Source: Bacillus_BE sp042263505 (GTDB lineage: Bacteria; Bacillota; Bacilli; Bacillales; Cytobacillaceae). From it: a DNA stretch of 64,000 nt. Numbering within the stretch: the stretch's first letter is position 1; each line of letters opens with the position of its first letter. The stretch is taken from NCBI RefSeq assembly GCF_042263505.1, contig NZ_JBHKFI010000015.1, positions 51,533-115,532 on the forward strand. The letters run 5' to 3'. A program made the translations under genes and the position numbers. The notes beneath the pieces were generated by a model that saw only the letters and a program-made list of their open reading frames with translations, was not told the origin of the DNA and ran no database searches. Below, one piece after another: positions 26,878-36,530 of this stretch.

Positions 26878-27380
26878 TGTTAATCCCCAATTATATAGAA
26901 TGATTTTTTATTAGCTCCTGCTGTGCAATTTTTTTGTCTTAAAGTTAAATACCTTCGTTAATCAAAAGCACACTTTAAAAGCCTCTATTGAATGATCCTC
27001 CAACAGCACTTATAATTTTCTGAAAAATACATCTATATACTTACTAACATTTTCTCTATTCACTCGTCAAACGCAACTAAGGATTTTGTCGATTTTTGTC
27101 TGGTAGTTTATTCCTTTTATTTATAGGGGAATTTAGGAATTTAGTTATAGAAAATGTCGAAGTAGGTCCAAGGAATTTTTAAAAAGGAGAATATGATTAA
27201 AAGGGGGATTCTTATTTTAGAATTTCTAGGACTATATTCTCTTTTTTTAATTTACAATAATATCGAATAATCTATTTCAATAAAAAAGCGGCCCTTAAGC
27301 CACCACCACAGGAACTAGACAAGCTATTAGAAAATCGTTACACTTTCCCCAGATATTTATCTAAAGAGGAAAGCAACCAT
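26878..27380. other. Gene-poor stretch with a possible coding remnant
   Basis: No complete gene. At about 27265-27384 the plus strand has a 40-codon open stretch ending in a stop (segments PPPQELDKLLENRYTF and PRYLSKEESNHI) without start or ribosome site, possibly the tail of a lost gene. Confidence 0.3.
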
Positions 27381-27547
27381 ATTTGAGCCAACAGACCTTG
27401 TCGAAAATCGGCGTTAATATTCTGGAGGGTATACATTCATCTGCCCTCCCTTTTTATAGGTCATCTCAGTGCTTTGCCTTATCTTTATCTTGTTTATTAA
27501 ACACAGCAACTTATGGTATAATTATCCAAAAGCACGGGAGGATAATC

Positions 27548-27721
27548 ATGTATATTGGGGAATTGTTAGTAATTGCATTATTAATTCTAGGAACAGTCTC
27601 ATTTGCTCTTTTTTTGCGTAGATTACTTTTTTATAAAGATGTACGAACCCAGAATGATATGGAATTGAATGAAAAATTGGATAGGATTATTGAATTGCTT
27701 GAAGAGGATAAAAAGAAGTAG
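27548..27721 (+). CDS. Small single-span membrane protein (DUF4083-like)
   Basis: 57 aa from ATG 27548, with GGGAGG 6 nt upstream; a longer frame from 27383 has no site. A membrane helix (ELLVIALLILGTVSFALFLRRLLF) is followed by a short charged cytoplasmic helix (ELNEKLDRIIELLEEDKKK). This layout is that of a widespread small Bacillus family (DUF4083-like by memory). Function unknown. Confidence 0.7.
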   Translation: MYIGELLVIALLILGTVSFALFLRRLLFYKDVRTQNDMELNEKLDRIIELLEEDKKK

Positions 27722-28091
27722 ACATTTTTGCCATGATATCTTGTTACAGGGTTTCTATTTTTCAGCTTTAACTCAATCACGATTAGAGCATTTTTGAGAT
27801 TAACTTCATATAATTTCCCATAACACATAAAAAATGATTCATAATCCCTTATAGACATATGAAACAATCAAAAACTATTGAAAGTGACTATTGCCTTTAA
27901 CAGATATAAAGTATTTGGTTCATAATTATTAGTAGAACAATCCAAAATAAAAGATTTTACCCTGATTTAATCCCGGAGTTGGCATATTCGCTCATTAACT
28001 GGGGGGTGCCAGAAAGTCGTATTTTCAACTTTTGGATACCCCTTTTCATGTTTCAGAACCATGATATATCAGCATTCTTAATTACTAGATT
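27722..28091. other. Intergenic stretch with a hairpin
   Basis: No gene seen. GGGGTGCCAGAAAGT (from about 28004) pairs imperfectly with ACTTTTGGATACCCC, followed by TTTTC on the plus strand, a weak terminator candidate. Confidence 0.35.
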
Positions 28092-29423
28092 TTAGAGGAA
28101 CTCCACTTTTCGGTCAGCCCCTTTCACCTTATTTTCTTTCGCTTCTCTCCGATCAGTTGCCTTAATTGACTTTAAACGAATTAAATAGATTCCTATTCCA
28201 ACAGCTAACCAAGCCAAGCCTGAAAAAAAGCCTGAACTTCCAACTGGAACTAGCAAGCAAAGGCAGATAATTAAAGCTAAAGCTGGTAAAAAAGGAAAAA
28301 AAGGAGCTGAAAACCAGTCAGTTCTTTCTCCCTTTGCCGATTTTCTTCTTGAAAAAAAGAACGCAAGTATAGTAAAAATGAAAGTTAAGAGATATAAAAA
28401 GCCTGTTGCATTAACTGCCATGTTAATCGAGCTCACCAACGTAAACAAAATTTGAATGCTTACCCCGAGGAGGATCGCCCAAACAGGAGTTTGAAATCGT
28501 GGATGGATCATTCCTAATTTTTTCGGTAAAAATCCTTTACGTCCCATTGCAAATGCTGTTCTTGAAATCGAGATAATAAAGGCATTAGCTGTCGCAGGTA
28601 AGGCAATAACAATAACGATGCTGATTAATATGGGGCCGAATTCCCCTAAAAACTGTTGACTGGCAAGAGCAACCGGAACCTTTGATATTCCAAGCTGCTG
28701 CCAAGATACTACCCCCGTAGAAACAAATAAAAGCCCAGAATACAAGACAAGTACGATGATAATGGACGATAAAATGGCTTTTGGAATAGTTTTACTCGGA
28801 TGTTTCATTTCTTCGCCTGCATCTACAATGACGTCCCAGCCGACCATAGAAAGAAAACCTACTAAAGATGCAGAAAGAATACCTTTTAATCCATTAGGCG
28901 CAAGCGGGACATATAAGGAATAATCAACATGAACAAAACCTAAAGCAAAAAATATAACGAGCACAATAATTTCAACTAATACCATTCCCACTTGAATAGC
29001 ACCACTGAACTTAATTCCCAGCATATTGAAAGCACCCAAAACAAGAAGGAGCATGACAGCACTTATTAATGAAGGAGCACCCGTTAAAGAGTGAAGATAG
29101 TTTCCAAACCCTTGTGACACAAAACTACTTGCCGCAAGCCACGCCCCCCAGTAGGACCATCCAACCAACGCCCCAACAAAAGAGCCCATCGTTTGACTAA
29201 CATATTCATAAGCTCCTCCCGCCCTAGGATATTTTGATGCTAATTCTGCATAGCATAATCCAAGTAAGATTTCTAAAATAGCCGCTAGAATAAAGGCAAG
29301 CATCACAGCGGGGCCAGCCTTCCCAGCTGCAACTCCACTTAAAATAAATATTCCTGCGCCAACCATTGCACCAGTACCAAGAGCAGTAGCCTCCTTCCAT
29401 CCTAAATCTCTTTTTAAATTCAT
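28092..29423 (-). CDS. APC-superfamily amino acid permease
   Basis: 443 aa, ATG 29423. About 12 membrane helices. The start MNLKRDLGWKEATALGTGAMVGAGIFIL (given as family hallmark: the GAMVGAGIF motif of TM1) and the TM6 region VGFLSMVGWDVIVDAGEEMKHP identify the amino acid-polyamine-cation family. It imports or exchanges an amino acid across the membrane. The C-terminal tail is charged. Downstream (3') of the DUF2000 gene with a 160-nt gap and divergent from a MocR regulator, suggesting an amino acid or amine uptake locus controlled by that regulator. Substrate not deducible. Confidence 0.88.
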   Translation of the reverse strand: MNLKRDLGWKEATALGTGAMVGAGIFILSGVAAGKAGPAVMLAFILAAILEILLGLCYAELASKYPRAGGAYEYVSQTMGSFVGALVGWSYWGAWLAASSFVSQGFGNYLHSLTGAPSLISAVMLLLVLGAFNMLGIKFSGAIQVGMVLVEIIVLVIFFALGFVHVDYSLYVPLAPNGLKGILSASLVGFLSMVGWDVIVDAGEEMKHPSKTIPKAILSSIIIVLVLYSGLLFVSTGVVSWQQLGISKVPVALASQQFLGEFGPILISIVIVIALPATANAFIISISRTAFAMGRKGFLPKKLGMIHPRFQTPVWAILLGVSIQILFTLVSSINMAVNATGFLYLLTFIFTILAFFFSRRKSAKGERTDWFSAPFFPFLPALALIICLCLLVPVGSSGFFSGLAWLAVGIGIYLIRLKSIKATDRREAKENKVKGADRKVEFL

Positions 29424-29583
29424 GAAATTCCCCCTTTATTTTTGAAGTCTGATCAATAGTAAAATCGATTAATATCACTAATCCTATTGATGTTTCATTT
29501 AGATACTCTTCACTCCCACCCAAAAATTCCTTTAGAAATCACATTCAAATTTTCTAATATATATTGCATTTGAATTCCACCTA

Positions 29584-30000
29584 TTATCTTAAAAGCCCCA
29601 AACTACCAGTTAGTTTATTCACTTTTTTCTTATCCCCATATAAAGCCAATCCTAAATAATCGAGATCATCCGCTGTGAATGCCGCTATCTTTTGGGTATA
29701 TTCTTCATAATGATTAGTTGTCTGAGCTATATGGCTAAAATCCACTACTAGCAAATCGGAAAATTCTTCATTAAATCCCTTATCTCTTAACTCTTTAATC
29801 TTTAAAGAATCCCCCTTCAAAATAGGAATCGGGATCGTCGTTATCCCTTCATGAGAATTACCGCTTCCATCTATAACCGTTGGCCCGATAGTTTCTTCCA
29901 TTTTCTTTCCTAAAGTAAGAGCCAACACAGCAGCTGTATTCGCAATTAACCCTGTTGGCAATTCTGAATCAATAACCATTACACATTTCATTTCCATCAT
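29584..30000 (-). CDS. DUF2000 family protein
   Basis: 138 aa, ATG 30000 with GGGGGA 5 nt upstream. KCVMVIDSELPTGLIANTAA and VLALTLGKK are the signature of DUF2000, small proteins with a peptidyl-tRNA hydrolase-2-like fold of unknown activity. It often accompanies MocR or GNAT genes. It lies first in the minus-strand unit with the permease and shares the regulatory region with the MocR gene, so it may serve the same pathway. Confidence 0.8.
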   Translation of the reverse strand: MMEMKCVMVIDSELPTGLIANTAAVLALTLGKKMEETIGPTVIDGSGNSHEGITTIPIPILKGDSLKIKELRDKGFNEEFSDLLVVDFSHIAQTTNHYEEYTQKIAAFTADDLDYLGLALYGDKKKVNKLTGSLGLLR

Positions 30001-30113
30001 GATTCCCCCATTTCCATATGACTGAACAATACCAATAATCCATTGTTGTTTCCTAATATCTGTAATTTACTCTCCCTTTAATAATTTAGCATGATAAAAT
30101 GGAAGGGATAAGA

Positions 30114-30149
30114 ACCAATTTGAAGAGAAATTTATAGGACCAATTTGAA
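30114..30149. promoter_or_regulatory. Direct-repeat operator candidate for the MocR regulator
   Basis: ACCAATTTGAA occurs at 30114-30124 and again at 30139-30149 in the same orientation, 25 bp apart, each preceded by an ATA(A/G)GA-type run. MocR/GabR proteins bind direct repeats near their own start, so autoregulation and control of the divergent DUF2000/permease unit is likely. Confidence 0.6.
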
Positions 30150-30163
30150 AAAGGATGAAAAAA

Positions 30164-31564
30164 ATGATTTGGATACCAATTGATCGAACACGAGATATAT
30201 CTTTAATTCGTCAAGTGTATGAACAAATTCGAACACGTATATTACATGGGGAACTTATAGCCGGGGAATGCCTTCCACCTACTCGAGAACTCGCAGCAAA
30301 CTTAGGAATTTCGCGAAATGTGGTAGTAGAGGCTTATGATCAATTATTCGCAGAAGGATATATTGAAGGCCGTCAAGGTTCGGGTACATACGTTGCTGAA
30401 GGAACGTACTTGGATCCGCAAGAGAAACAAGATTCTCTCTCTTTTTTTGAAATTCAACATTTGGAAGAAAAGACCAATGATGTGATTGATTTTCGTTCCG
30501 GGCTTCCTGCTTTAGATATGTTTCCTAGAAATATATGGGGGCAAATCGCAAAACAAGTCTGTACAGACACTTCGAATTCCGTATTTGGATATGGTCAACC
30601 TGAAGGAAGAATTGAATTACGTCATATCCTGTCCCATTATTTAAAAAGACATAGAGGGGTGGATTGCCATCCAGATCAAATAGTTATTACCTCTGGAGCC
30701 ACTCAAGCTTTATCTCTTTTAGCTAAATTATTACTTTCCCCCGGGGACGAAGTCATGATTGAAGATCCTATCACTCATGAAATCCAAACAATATTTACCT
30801 CTACAGGGGCATCGCTTTTTCCTATACCAGTGGACGAACAAGGGATGAAAACAGAACTGATTCCACTTAATAGAAAGCCTAGTTTCATTTTTGTCACCCC
30901 CTCCCATCAGTTTCCGCTTGGAGGGACGTTGCCTATTCAAAGAAGAATTCAGCTCATTCAATTCGCTAGAAAAGTAGATTGCTTTATTGTTGAAGATGAT
31001 TATGACAGCGAATTCCGTTATCAAGGTGGTTCTATTAATTCACTCCAAGGGCTTGATCCGAATCGAGTCATATATATTGGAACATTTAGTAAAATATTAT
31101 CACCAGCCCTTAGATTGGGATATATCATTCTACCTCCTGCCCTAACCAAACGATGTCAGGAATTAAAATGGTTCACCGATCTTCATACTCCTTCACTACA
31201 ACAAATTAGCATTGCCCGTTTTATCGATGAAGGACATCTGGAAAGACATATTAGAAGAATGAGAAAAGTTTATAGAAATCGAAGAGATCATGCAAAAAAA
31301 TGTTTAGTAAAAAAATTTGGTGATCATGTTCATATATCAGGAGATTCCACAGGACTTCATCTAATTGCAGAGTTCAAGAATACAAATTTCTCAGATGAAA
31401 AAATTCAACAATTATCAGAGACACATAAAGTTAAAATTTACCCCGTTGAACTTCATACAATTCAAAAAGGAACTCACAAAAATAAAATAATATTAGGCTA
31501 TGGGAATTTAACAGCAAACGAAATTGAAGAAGGGGTCGATAGATTAAAAAAAGGAATTATATAA
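30164..31564 (+). CDS. MocR-type transcription regulator (GntR wHTH + class I aminotransferase domain)
   Basis: 466 aa if started at ATG 30164 (MIWIPIDRTRDISL), spaced 9 nt from AAGG; ATG 30155 is too close. Residues ~10-75 are a GntR winged helix (YEQIRTRILHGELIAGECLPPTRELA; RNVVVEAYDQLFAEGYIEGRQGSGTYV in parts). The rest is a fold-type I aminotransferase-like domain with VEDDYDSEFRY and the PLP lysine in GTFSKILSPALRLGY near residue 310. Such proteins sense an amine or amino acid as PLP adduct. Adjacent direct repeats and the divergent permease suggest control of amino acid transport. Confidence 0.9.
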   Translation: MIWIPIDRTRDISLIRQVYEQIRTRILHGELIAGECLPPTRELAANLGISRNVVVEAYDQLFAEGYIEGRQGSGTYVAEGTYLDPQEKQDSLSFFEIQHLEEKTNDVIDFRSGLPALDMFPRNIWGQIAKQVCTDTSNSVFGYGQPEGRIELRHILSHYLKRHRGVDCHPDQIVITSGATQALSLLAKLLLSPGDEVMIEDPITHEIQTIFTSTGASLFPIPVDEQGMKTELIPLNRKPSFIFVTPSHQFPLGGTLPIQRRIQLIQFARKVDCFIVEDDYDSEFRYQGGSINSLQGLDPNRVIYIGTFSKILSPALRLGYIILPPALTKRCQELKWFTDLHTPSLQQISIARFIDEGHLERHIRRMRKVYRNRRDHAKKCLVKKFGDHVHISGDSTGLHLIAEFKNTNFSDEKIQQLSETHKVKIYPVELHTIQKGTHKNKIILGYGNLTANEIEEGVDRLKKGII

Positions 31565-31610
31565 GATAATGGGTCTGTCAAATAAAGTTTTATCACAATT
31601 TAACGCAGGA

Positions 31611-31653
31611 CAAAAAAGAAGCTTCCCACAAGTTCGCTCAACTTGTGGGAAGC
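31611..31653 (-). terminator. Strong terminator of the ATPase/TrkA operon
   Basis: Perfect 14-bp stem GCTTCCCACAAGTT / AACTTGTGGGAAGC (31621-31653), loop CGCTC, minus-strand TTCTTTTTTG tail. A hairpin with the same plan, flank (CTCCGTTA on the plus strand) and compensating base changes is at 52551-52599. Confidence 0.85.
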
Positions 31654-31707
31654 CTCCGTTAAAATCCTCAATGTCTTTTTCCATATTAGGCTACTATACT
31701 TTTTACA

Positions 31708-32376
31708 TTATGCCCCAGAGAAAATAATATTAATTGCTTTTTCCGCGCTTTCATCTGCTAAAAGTAGAATGTTATCGTTTAGTTCAATAATCGTATCACC
31801 ACGTGGAATCACAACTTCATCTTCATTGCGCAAAATGGCAATGAAGACACATTTTGGGGGAATATCAATTTCTTTGATCGCTTTTGAAATAACACTGGAT
31901 TCGGCCTGAACCGTAATTTTTGCAATCGATAAATTGCCCCGATTTAATTCCATCAATGTCGTGATATGATCCATATCTACTTCTTCCATGACAATTTGGG
32001 CAATAATCTCTGATTGGTTGATGGAAACGTCAACACCCATATCACGATTATAGAGCCACGCATTGCGTGGATTGTTGACGCGCGCCACTACACGGGGAAT
32101 CCCAAATTCAAACTTAGCGATGGTAGAGGCAACAAGATTCACTTCATCACTGCCCGTCACTGCGACCATGACATCTGCTGATTGAATGCCTGCTGCTTCC
32201 AATGTATTGGGGTCTGTGCCGCTTCCAATAATGATGATATCTTCATAAAATTGGTTCCGTATTTTTTGGGCAGCAGATTCGTTATTTTCGATCATTTTAA
32301 TATGGATATCGTTTTCCAACAATAGCTTTCCAATATGTGTACCTGCTTGACCTCCACCGATAATGATGACATTCAT
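31708..32376 (-). CDS. TrkA-type NAD-binding (RCK) protein 2
   Basis: 222 aa, ATG 32376. Rossmann motif VIIIGGGQAGTHIGK, an acidic residue after beta-2 (IKMIEN), and DVMVAVTGSDEVNLVAS identify the TrkA-N (RCK-N) domain; residues ~140-222 form a TrkA-C domain (SVISKAIKEIDIPPKCVFIAI). Such proteins gate K+ channels or transporters in response to NAD(H)/ATP or c-di-AMP. It lies 11 nt after its paralogue and last in an operon with a P-type ATPase, with no membrane K+ pore gene near. Confidence 0.88.
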   Translation of the reverse strand: MNVIIIGGGQAGTHIGKLLLENDIHIKMIENNESAAQKIRNQFYEDIIIIGSGTDPNTLEAAGIQSADVMVAVTGSDEVNLVASTIAKFEFGIPRVVARVNNPRNAWLYNRDMGVDVSINQSEIIAQIVMEEVDMDHITTLMELNRGNLSIAKITVQAESSVISKAIKEIDIPPKCVFIAILRNEDEVVIPRGDTIIELNDNILLLADESAEKAINIIFSGA

Positions 32377-32387
32377 TGTTCTCCCCC

Positions 32388-33038
32388 CTATTCCAATCCC
32401 ATCATGGCCTTTAACTTGCCTTTAGCCGTTGCATCCACTGCAATATAAAGATGATCCTGAGCATTCAAAACGGTACCAGCCACAGGGATAAATGCCTTAT
32501 TCTCACGTTCTATTGTGACAACTTTTATTTCTCCTAAACTACTTATTTCACTTACGGGGTGTCCAATCAGCAACGCGGGAATTTCAATCCTGACTAATTC
32601 AACATTCCCATTTTCCGTGACCCAAACACTGTCCAGTTGGTCGTTGCTTAATAATTCCGTTATTCTTTGTACGCCCCACATAGTAGGTGAAATGGTTTGA
32701 ATTCCAAAGCTTTGGTAAATATGTGCTTTCCTCGAGTCATATATACGAGCAACAACACGCGGAACATGATATTCATTTTTGGCAATACTTGCTATTAAAG
32801 CATTCGTTTCATCATTATCCGTACAGGAAACGACTGAATCAACCATTCTGATATCAGCTGATTCTAAAATTTCCTTATCAATTCCAAACCCTACAATGGT
32901 TTCCCCCCGAAAGGCACCGGGTAACTTCTTAAAAGCAACTTCATGCCGGTCGATAATCGTCACTTCATGTCCCTTGTTCACCAGATGAATAGCCAACAGG
33001 GCTCCTGTCTGACTGCATCCAATAATAATATCCTTCAT
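32388..33038 (-). CDS. TrkA-type NAD-binding (RCK) protein 1
   Basis: 216 aa from ATG 33038 (GGAGTGTGGGGGAGG just upstream). The dinucleotide loop reads IIIGCSQTGALLAIHL with VTIIDRHEVAF after it, then VVSCTDNDETNALIASIA: a TrkA-N domain. A TrkA-C domain follows (VRIEIPALLIGHPVSEIS). It is homologous to the next gene but divergent, so the two could form a hetero-oligomeric ring like KtrA assemblies. 22 nt after the ATPase gene. Confidence 0.85.
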   Translation of the reverse strand: MKDIIIGCSQTGALLAIHLVNKGHEVTIIDRHEVAFKKLPGAFRGETIVGFGIDKEILESADIRMVDSVVSCTDNDETNALIASIAKNEYHVPRVVARIYDSRKAHIYQSFGIQTISPTMWGVQRITELLSNDQLDSVWVTENGNVELVRIEIPALLIGHPVSEISSLGEIKVVTIERENKAFIPVAGTVLNAQDHLYIAVDATAKGKLKAMMGLE

Positions 33039-33059
33039 TGCCTCCCCCACACTCCTTTT

Positions 33060-35873
33060 CTATGATTTCTTCCTTTTCACAGCCAAATGTCGTGAAAAAG
33101 CTTTGCGTATTTCTTCTATTATTAAAATGATTGGAGGAATTAAGAAAAAGAAGAACCAGCTTTTTACTCCAATTGGTGCTGTTCCAAATACATCTTGCAT
33201 GAAAGGAACATACATCATTAATCCAAGAAAAAGAACTTGTATGATAATTCCAACGTTGATGGTTCGATTATTCCAAAGTCCCTTTTTAATAACAGATTGA
33301 TTTTCGGTACGGCAGTTCATTACAGCTCCAATTTGGCTAAAAATGAGTCCGGAAAGGGTCATTGTCGTCGCAACCGTATAAATTTTGCTGCCCACAGGAG
33401 CAAAATTTGCTGCTGAATATCCATTGATATAGTTAACGAAGAAGAAGGAAGACATTGAGGCGATAGATGCCAGAATCCCATACCAACAGAAGGCCTTTAG
33501 GACAATTTTTTTATTCAATAAAGATTCATTTAAGTTTCTTGGCGGCTTGTTCATCGTTCCTTTTTCCGGCTCCTCAGAACCCAATCCCAATGCAGGAACT
33601 AAATCGGAACCGAGGTCGATTGACAAAATTTGCATGATTGTCAATGGCAAGGGTATGGCCCCTTTTGAAAATAGGAAGAACGCAGAAGGAACTGCTTCAG
33701 CCATATTACTATTTAAAATATAGAGCAGGAATTTTCGAATATTGTTATATACCGCTCGGCCTTGCTCAACTGCTTGGACAATCGAAGCAAAATTATCATC
33801 GGTTAAAATCATATCTGCCGCTTCCTTTGCAACATCCGTTCCTGAGATTCCCATGGCAATGCCAATGTCTGCTTTCTTAAGTGCCGGTGCATCATTGACG
33901 CCATCCCCAGTAACAGCTACAATTTCTCCAATTTGTTGTAAGAGATCAACTACCCGGTATTTTTGCTCTGGTGCCACACGGGCAAAAATAATTTCCTCCT
34001 TTAATGCTATCCGTAATTCATCGTCAGACATATTTTCCATTTCAATACCGGTAACCACACGGGGATGAACGCCTTGAACAACCCCTATGCGCTTTGCGAT
34101 ACTTTCTGCTGTTAGACCATAATCACCCGTAATCATCACAATACGAATCCCAGCCTTATGACAATTTGCAACGGCTTCAGCTACTTCCGGACGCGGTGGA
34201 TCAGCCATCACTACTAACCCAATCAAAGTCATCTTTTGCTCGACATTCTCCTGTGTGTAAGAATTTAAGTTCCCTGAAATCTTGTTGTCTTCTTCGCCAA
34301 TGTATCGAACAGCAACAGCCAAAACACGTAAACCGGACCGTGCATATCCATCATTAGCCTCCATCGTCTTTCTTTTCATTTCAGCCGTTAATGGGAAGAC
34401 AGCACCGTTTATAAATACCGTTTCACATAAATCAACCATTTCTTTTGGGGCTCCCTTTGTATAGGCCACCCGATTTTTCCCGTTCACCGGCGTTGGTAAT
34501 TGATGAATGGTTGTCATCCTTTTTCTTCTTGAATCAAAATGCAGTTCACGGACCCTTGGCTGTTCTTGCTGCAAATTTTCCACCATCAATCCTGCTTTTT
34601 CAGCAATAACCTCCAAACAAGCCTCCGTTGGGTCGCCCAAAACGGTATATGCAGGATTTTCTTCATTTGGCGGAACAACTCTTGCATTGCTGCAAAGGCT
34701 TGCCGCTGTTACTAGCAATTTTAGTGTCGGATTGGAATTTGCCGAAATACTCTCGCCATGATCCATGATTTTCCCTTCTGGGGCAAATCCAGTACCCGTG
34801 ACTTCCAGTTCTCTGTCCGGAAGCCAGATTCTGTTGACAGTCATTTCATTTTGGGTTAACGTCCCAGTCTTGTCAGTACAAATAACAGACGTACAACCCA
34901 GTGTTTCAACCGAAGAGAGGTTCTTAACAAGGGCATTTTTCTTTGCCATCCGTTGTACACCCTTTGCCAATGAAAGGGTAACAGTTGGATATAAACCTTC
35001 CGGAATAAAAGCGACAATAATCCCCAAGGCAAAAATAAACGATTCCGAAACCGGATTTTTCACAAAGAAAATCGCCAATAAAAAGAAAGCCGTGCCAAAT
35101 GCAGAGGCAATAATTGAGATTTGTTTCGTCAGACGATTCAATTCCTTTTGCAACGGGCTCATTTTATGAATAACATTTTGGGTCAAATGGGCGATTTCCC
35201 CAAATTCAGTATCCATACCCGTTTTGACAACAATCGCTTTTCCAGTACCGCTTGAGACCGTACTTCCCGTAAAAATCAAATTGGGAGTTTCAAAGCTTGT
35301 TATCCCCTCACGGTTGATTGGATCGGAAAATTTACGAACGGGATTTGACTCTCCCGTTAGCGCCGATTGATTGACCTGTAAATCACTTGCCATGACAAGC
35401 CGTCCATCAGCAGAAATTTTATCGCCTTCCTCCATTACTATTACATCTCCCGGCACAAGATCATCTGCGAGTATTTGCTTTTCTTGTCCATCGCGAATGA
35501 CACGTGCATAGGAAGAGAGCATTCCTTTTAATGCTTGCGTAGCTTTACCTGCACGATATTCCTGTATAAAACTAAATACGCCATTAATAAGATTGACACA
35601 CCAAACAGCAATTCCCAACTCAGGCATTTGCGCCAAAAATGCAATAGCGCCGCTAATCCATAAGAGAATCGCCATCATACTGGTAAAGCAGGCTAAAAAT
35701 TGTAAGTAAAGAGGCTTTCCCTGATTTTCTTTTATGATGTTTTTCCCATACTTTTTCAGCCTTATTTGCGCTTCTTCCGTCGTCAGACCTTCTTCCTTCG
35801 TCTGTAATGTTTCAAAGACTTGACCTGGAACCAATTTAGATATCGTTTGCTCAAAGTTTTTTCTCTCATCCAT
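33060..35873 (-). CDS. P-type cation ATPase, P2 class, Na,K-ATPase-like
   Basis: 937 aa from ATG 35873 (MDERKNF), GGGGGA 7 nt upstream. Order: N-terminal cation-ATPase domain, TM1-2, actuator domain with TGES (QSALTGESNPV), TM3-4 with PEGLYPTVTLSLA, phosphorylation motif CTDKTGTLTQN, nucleotide domain with KGAPKEM, hinge TGDGVNDAPAL, and six C-terminal helices. The M5-M6 region (SNMAEAVPSAFFLF; ILSIDLGSDLVPALGL) resembles the animal Na,K-ATPase (LCIDLGTDMVPAISL) more than SERCA, pointing to Na+ or K+ rather than Ca2+. The phosphorylation aspartate is at about residue 335. Co-transcribed with two RCK proteins, an unusual arrangement. Confidence 0.9.
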   Translation of the reverse strand: MDERKNFEQTISKLVPGQVFETLQTKEEGLTTEEAQIRLKKYGKNIIKENQGKPLYLQFLACFTSMMAILLWISGAIAFLAQMPELGIAVWCVNLINGVFSFIQEYRAGKATQALKGMLSSYARVIRDGQEKQILADDLVPGDVIVMEEGDKISADGRLVMASDLQVNQSALTGESNPVRKFSDPINREGITSFETPNLIFTGSTVSSGTGKAIVVKTGMDTEFGEIAHLTQNVIHKMSPLQKELNRLTKQISIIASAFGTAFFLLAIFFVKNPVSESFIFALGIIVAFIPEGLYPTVTLSLAKGVQRMAKKNALVKNLSSVETLGCTSVICTDKTGTLTQNEMTVNRIWLPDRELEVTGTGFAPEGKIMDHGESISANSNPTLKLLVTAASLCSNARVVPPNEENPAYTVLGDPTEACLEVIAEKAGLMVENLQQEQPRVRELHFDSRRKRMTTIHQLPTPVNGKNRVAYTKGAPKEMVDLCETVFINGAVFPLTAEMKRKTMEANDGYARSGLRVLAVAVRYIGEEDNKISGNLNSYTQENVEQKMTLIGLVVMADPPRPEVAEAVANCHKAGIRIVMITGDYGLTAESIAKRIGVVQGVHPRVVTGIEMENMSDDELRIALKEEIIFARVAPEQKYRVVDLLQQIGEIVAVTGDGVNDAPALKKADIGIAMGISGTDVAKEAADMILTDDNFASIVQAVEQGRAVYNNIRKFLLYILNSNMAEAVPSAFFLFSKGAIPLPLTIMQILSIDLGSDLVPALGLGSEEPEKGTMNKPPRNLNESLLNKKIVLKAFCWYGILASIASMSSFFFVNYINGYSAANFAPVGSKIYTVATTMTLSGLIFSQIGAVMNCRTENQSVIKKGLWNNRTINVGIIIQVLFLGLMMYVPFMQDVFGTAPIGVKSWFFFFLIPPIILIIEEIRKAFSRHLAVKRKKS

Positions 35874-36530
35874 TTTTAAGTCCCCCATGCTCAAACTTTT
35901 CTCGACATAAGTCCCAAGTTTTACGAAGAGGCTTGTATCCTTTGTATAATTAAATTATACCGCGATAAGAGAAGGAATTATTAGAACCCTTTGTTAACTT
36001 TGATTTGGCCATCTGATGTGAAAAGAAGAAGGATCTTCAAGGATTTATTGTTTTGCTTTAATAATGATAAGACGTATTGATAAGGGGATAGATATGCCGA
36101 AAAAGCCGAATAAAATATATTTTTGATTTAAGTAGAATCGGTAGTATTATGACAAAAAACAGGTAATGCTGCAAAAAATATTCCATTTAATACTGCTTAT
36201 TTTTCATAACTCCGTCTACAACGGCAGGAAACCTCTATCTTTTCCATAATACACACTAAATAATAACAGGTCCTAAGTTTCGGAAAATCTACTAATATAT
36301 AAAAAGATATTATTAACTAAAAATTTAACAATCAATATATAATGAAATCAGTTCTAAAGTACTATCTATTACTTCGAAATTTCACTTTTGAAAGCTAAAG
36401 AGCGTACCAGTGATTAAATATGGATTACTCTCCGAAACTTAATTCAACCTCATTGGTGAATATGTCAAGTTCAAAATATTTATGTCAATAAGTTTTTTCG
36501 TATAAAAAAGCGAAAGAACAAGGAGTGAAT
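35874..36530. other. Gene-free divergent promoter region
   Basis: No gene seen in about 650 bp. On the minus strand GGTATAATTTAATTATAC near 35950-35965 contains a perfect TATAAT -10 box for the ATPase operon, without a clear -35. The remainder is AT-rich. Confidence 0.4.

Noticed and set aside
35940..35970. Complete promoter for the P-type ATPase operon
   Set aside because: TATAAT is clear but no acceptable -35 sits 16-18 bp upstream, so only the -10 was noted.
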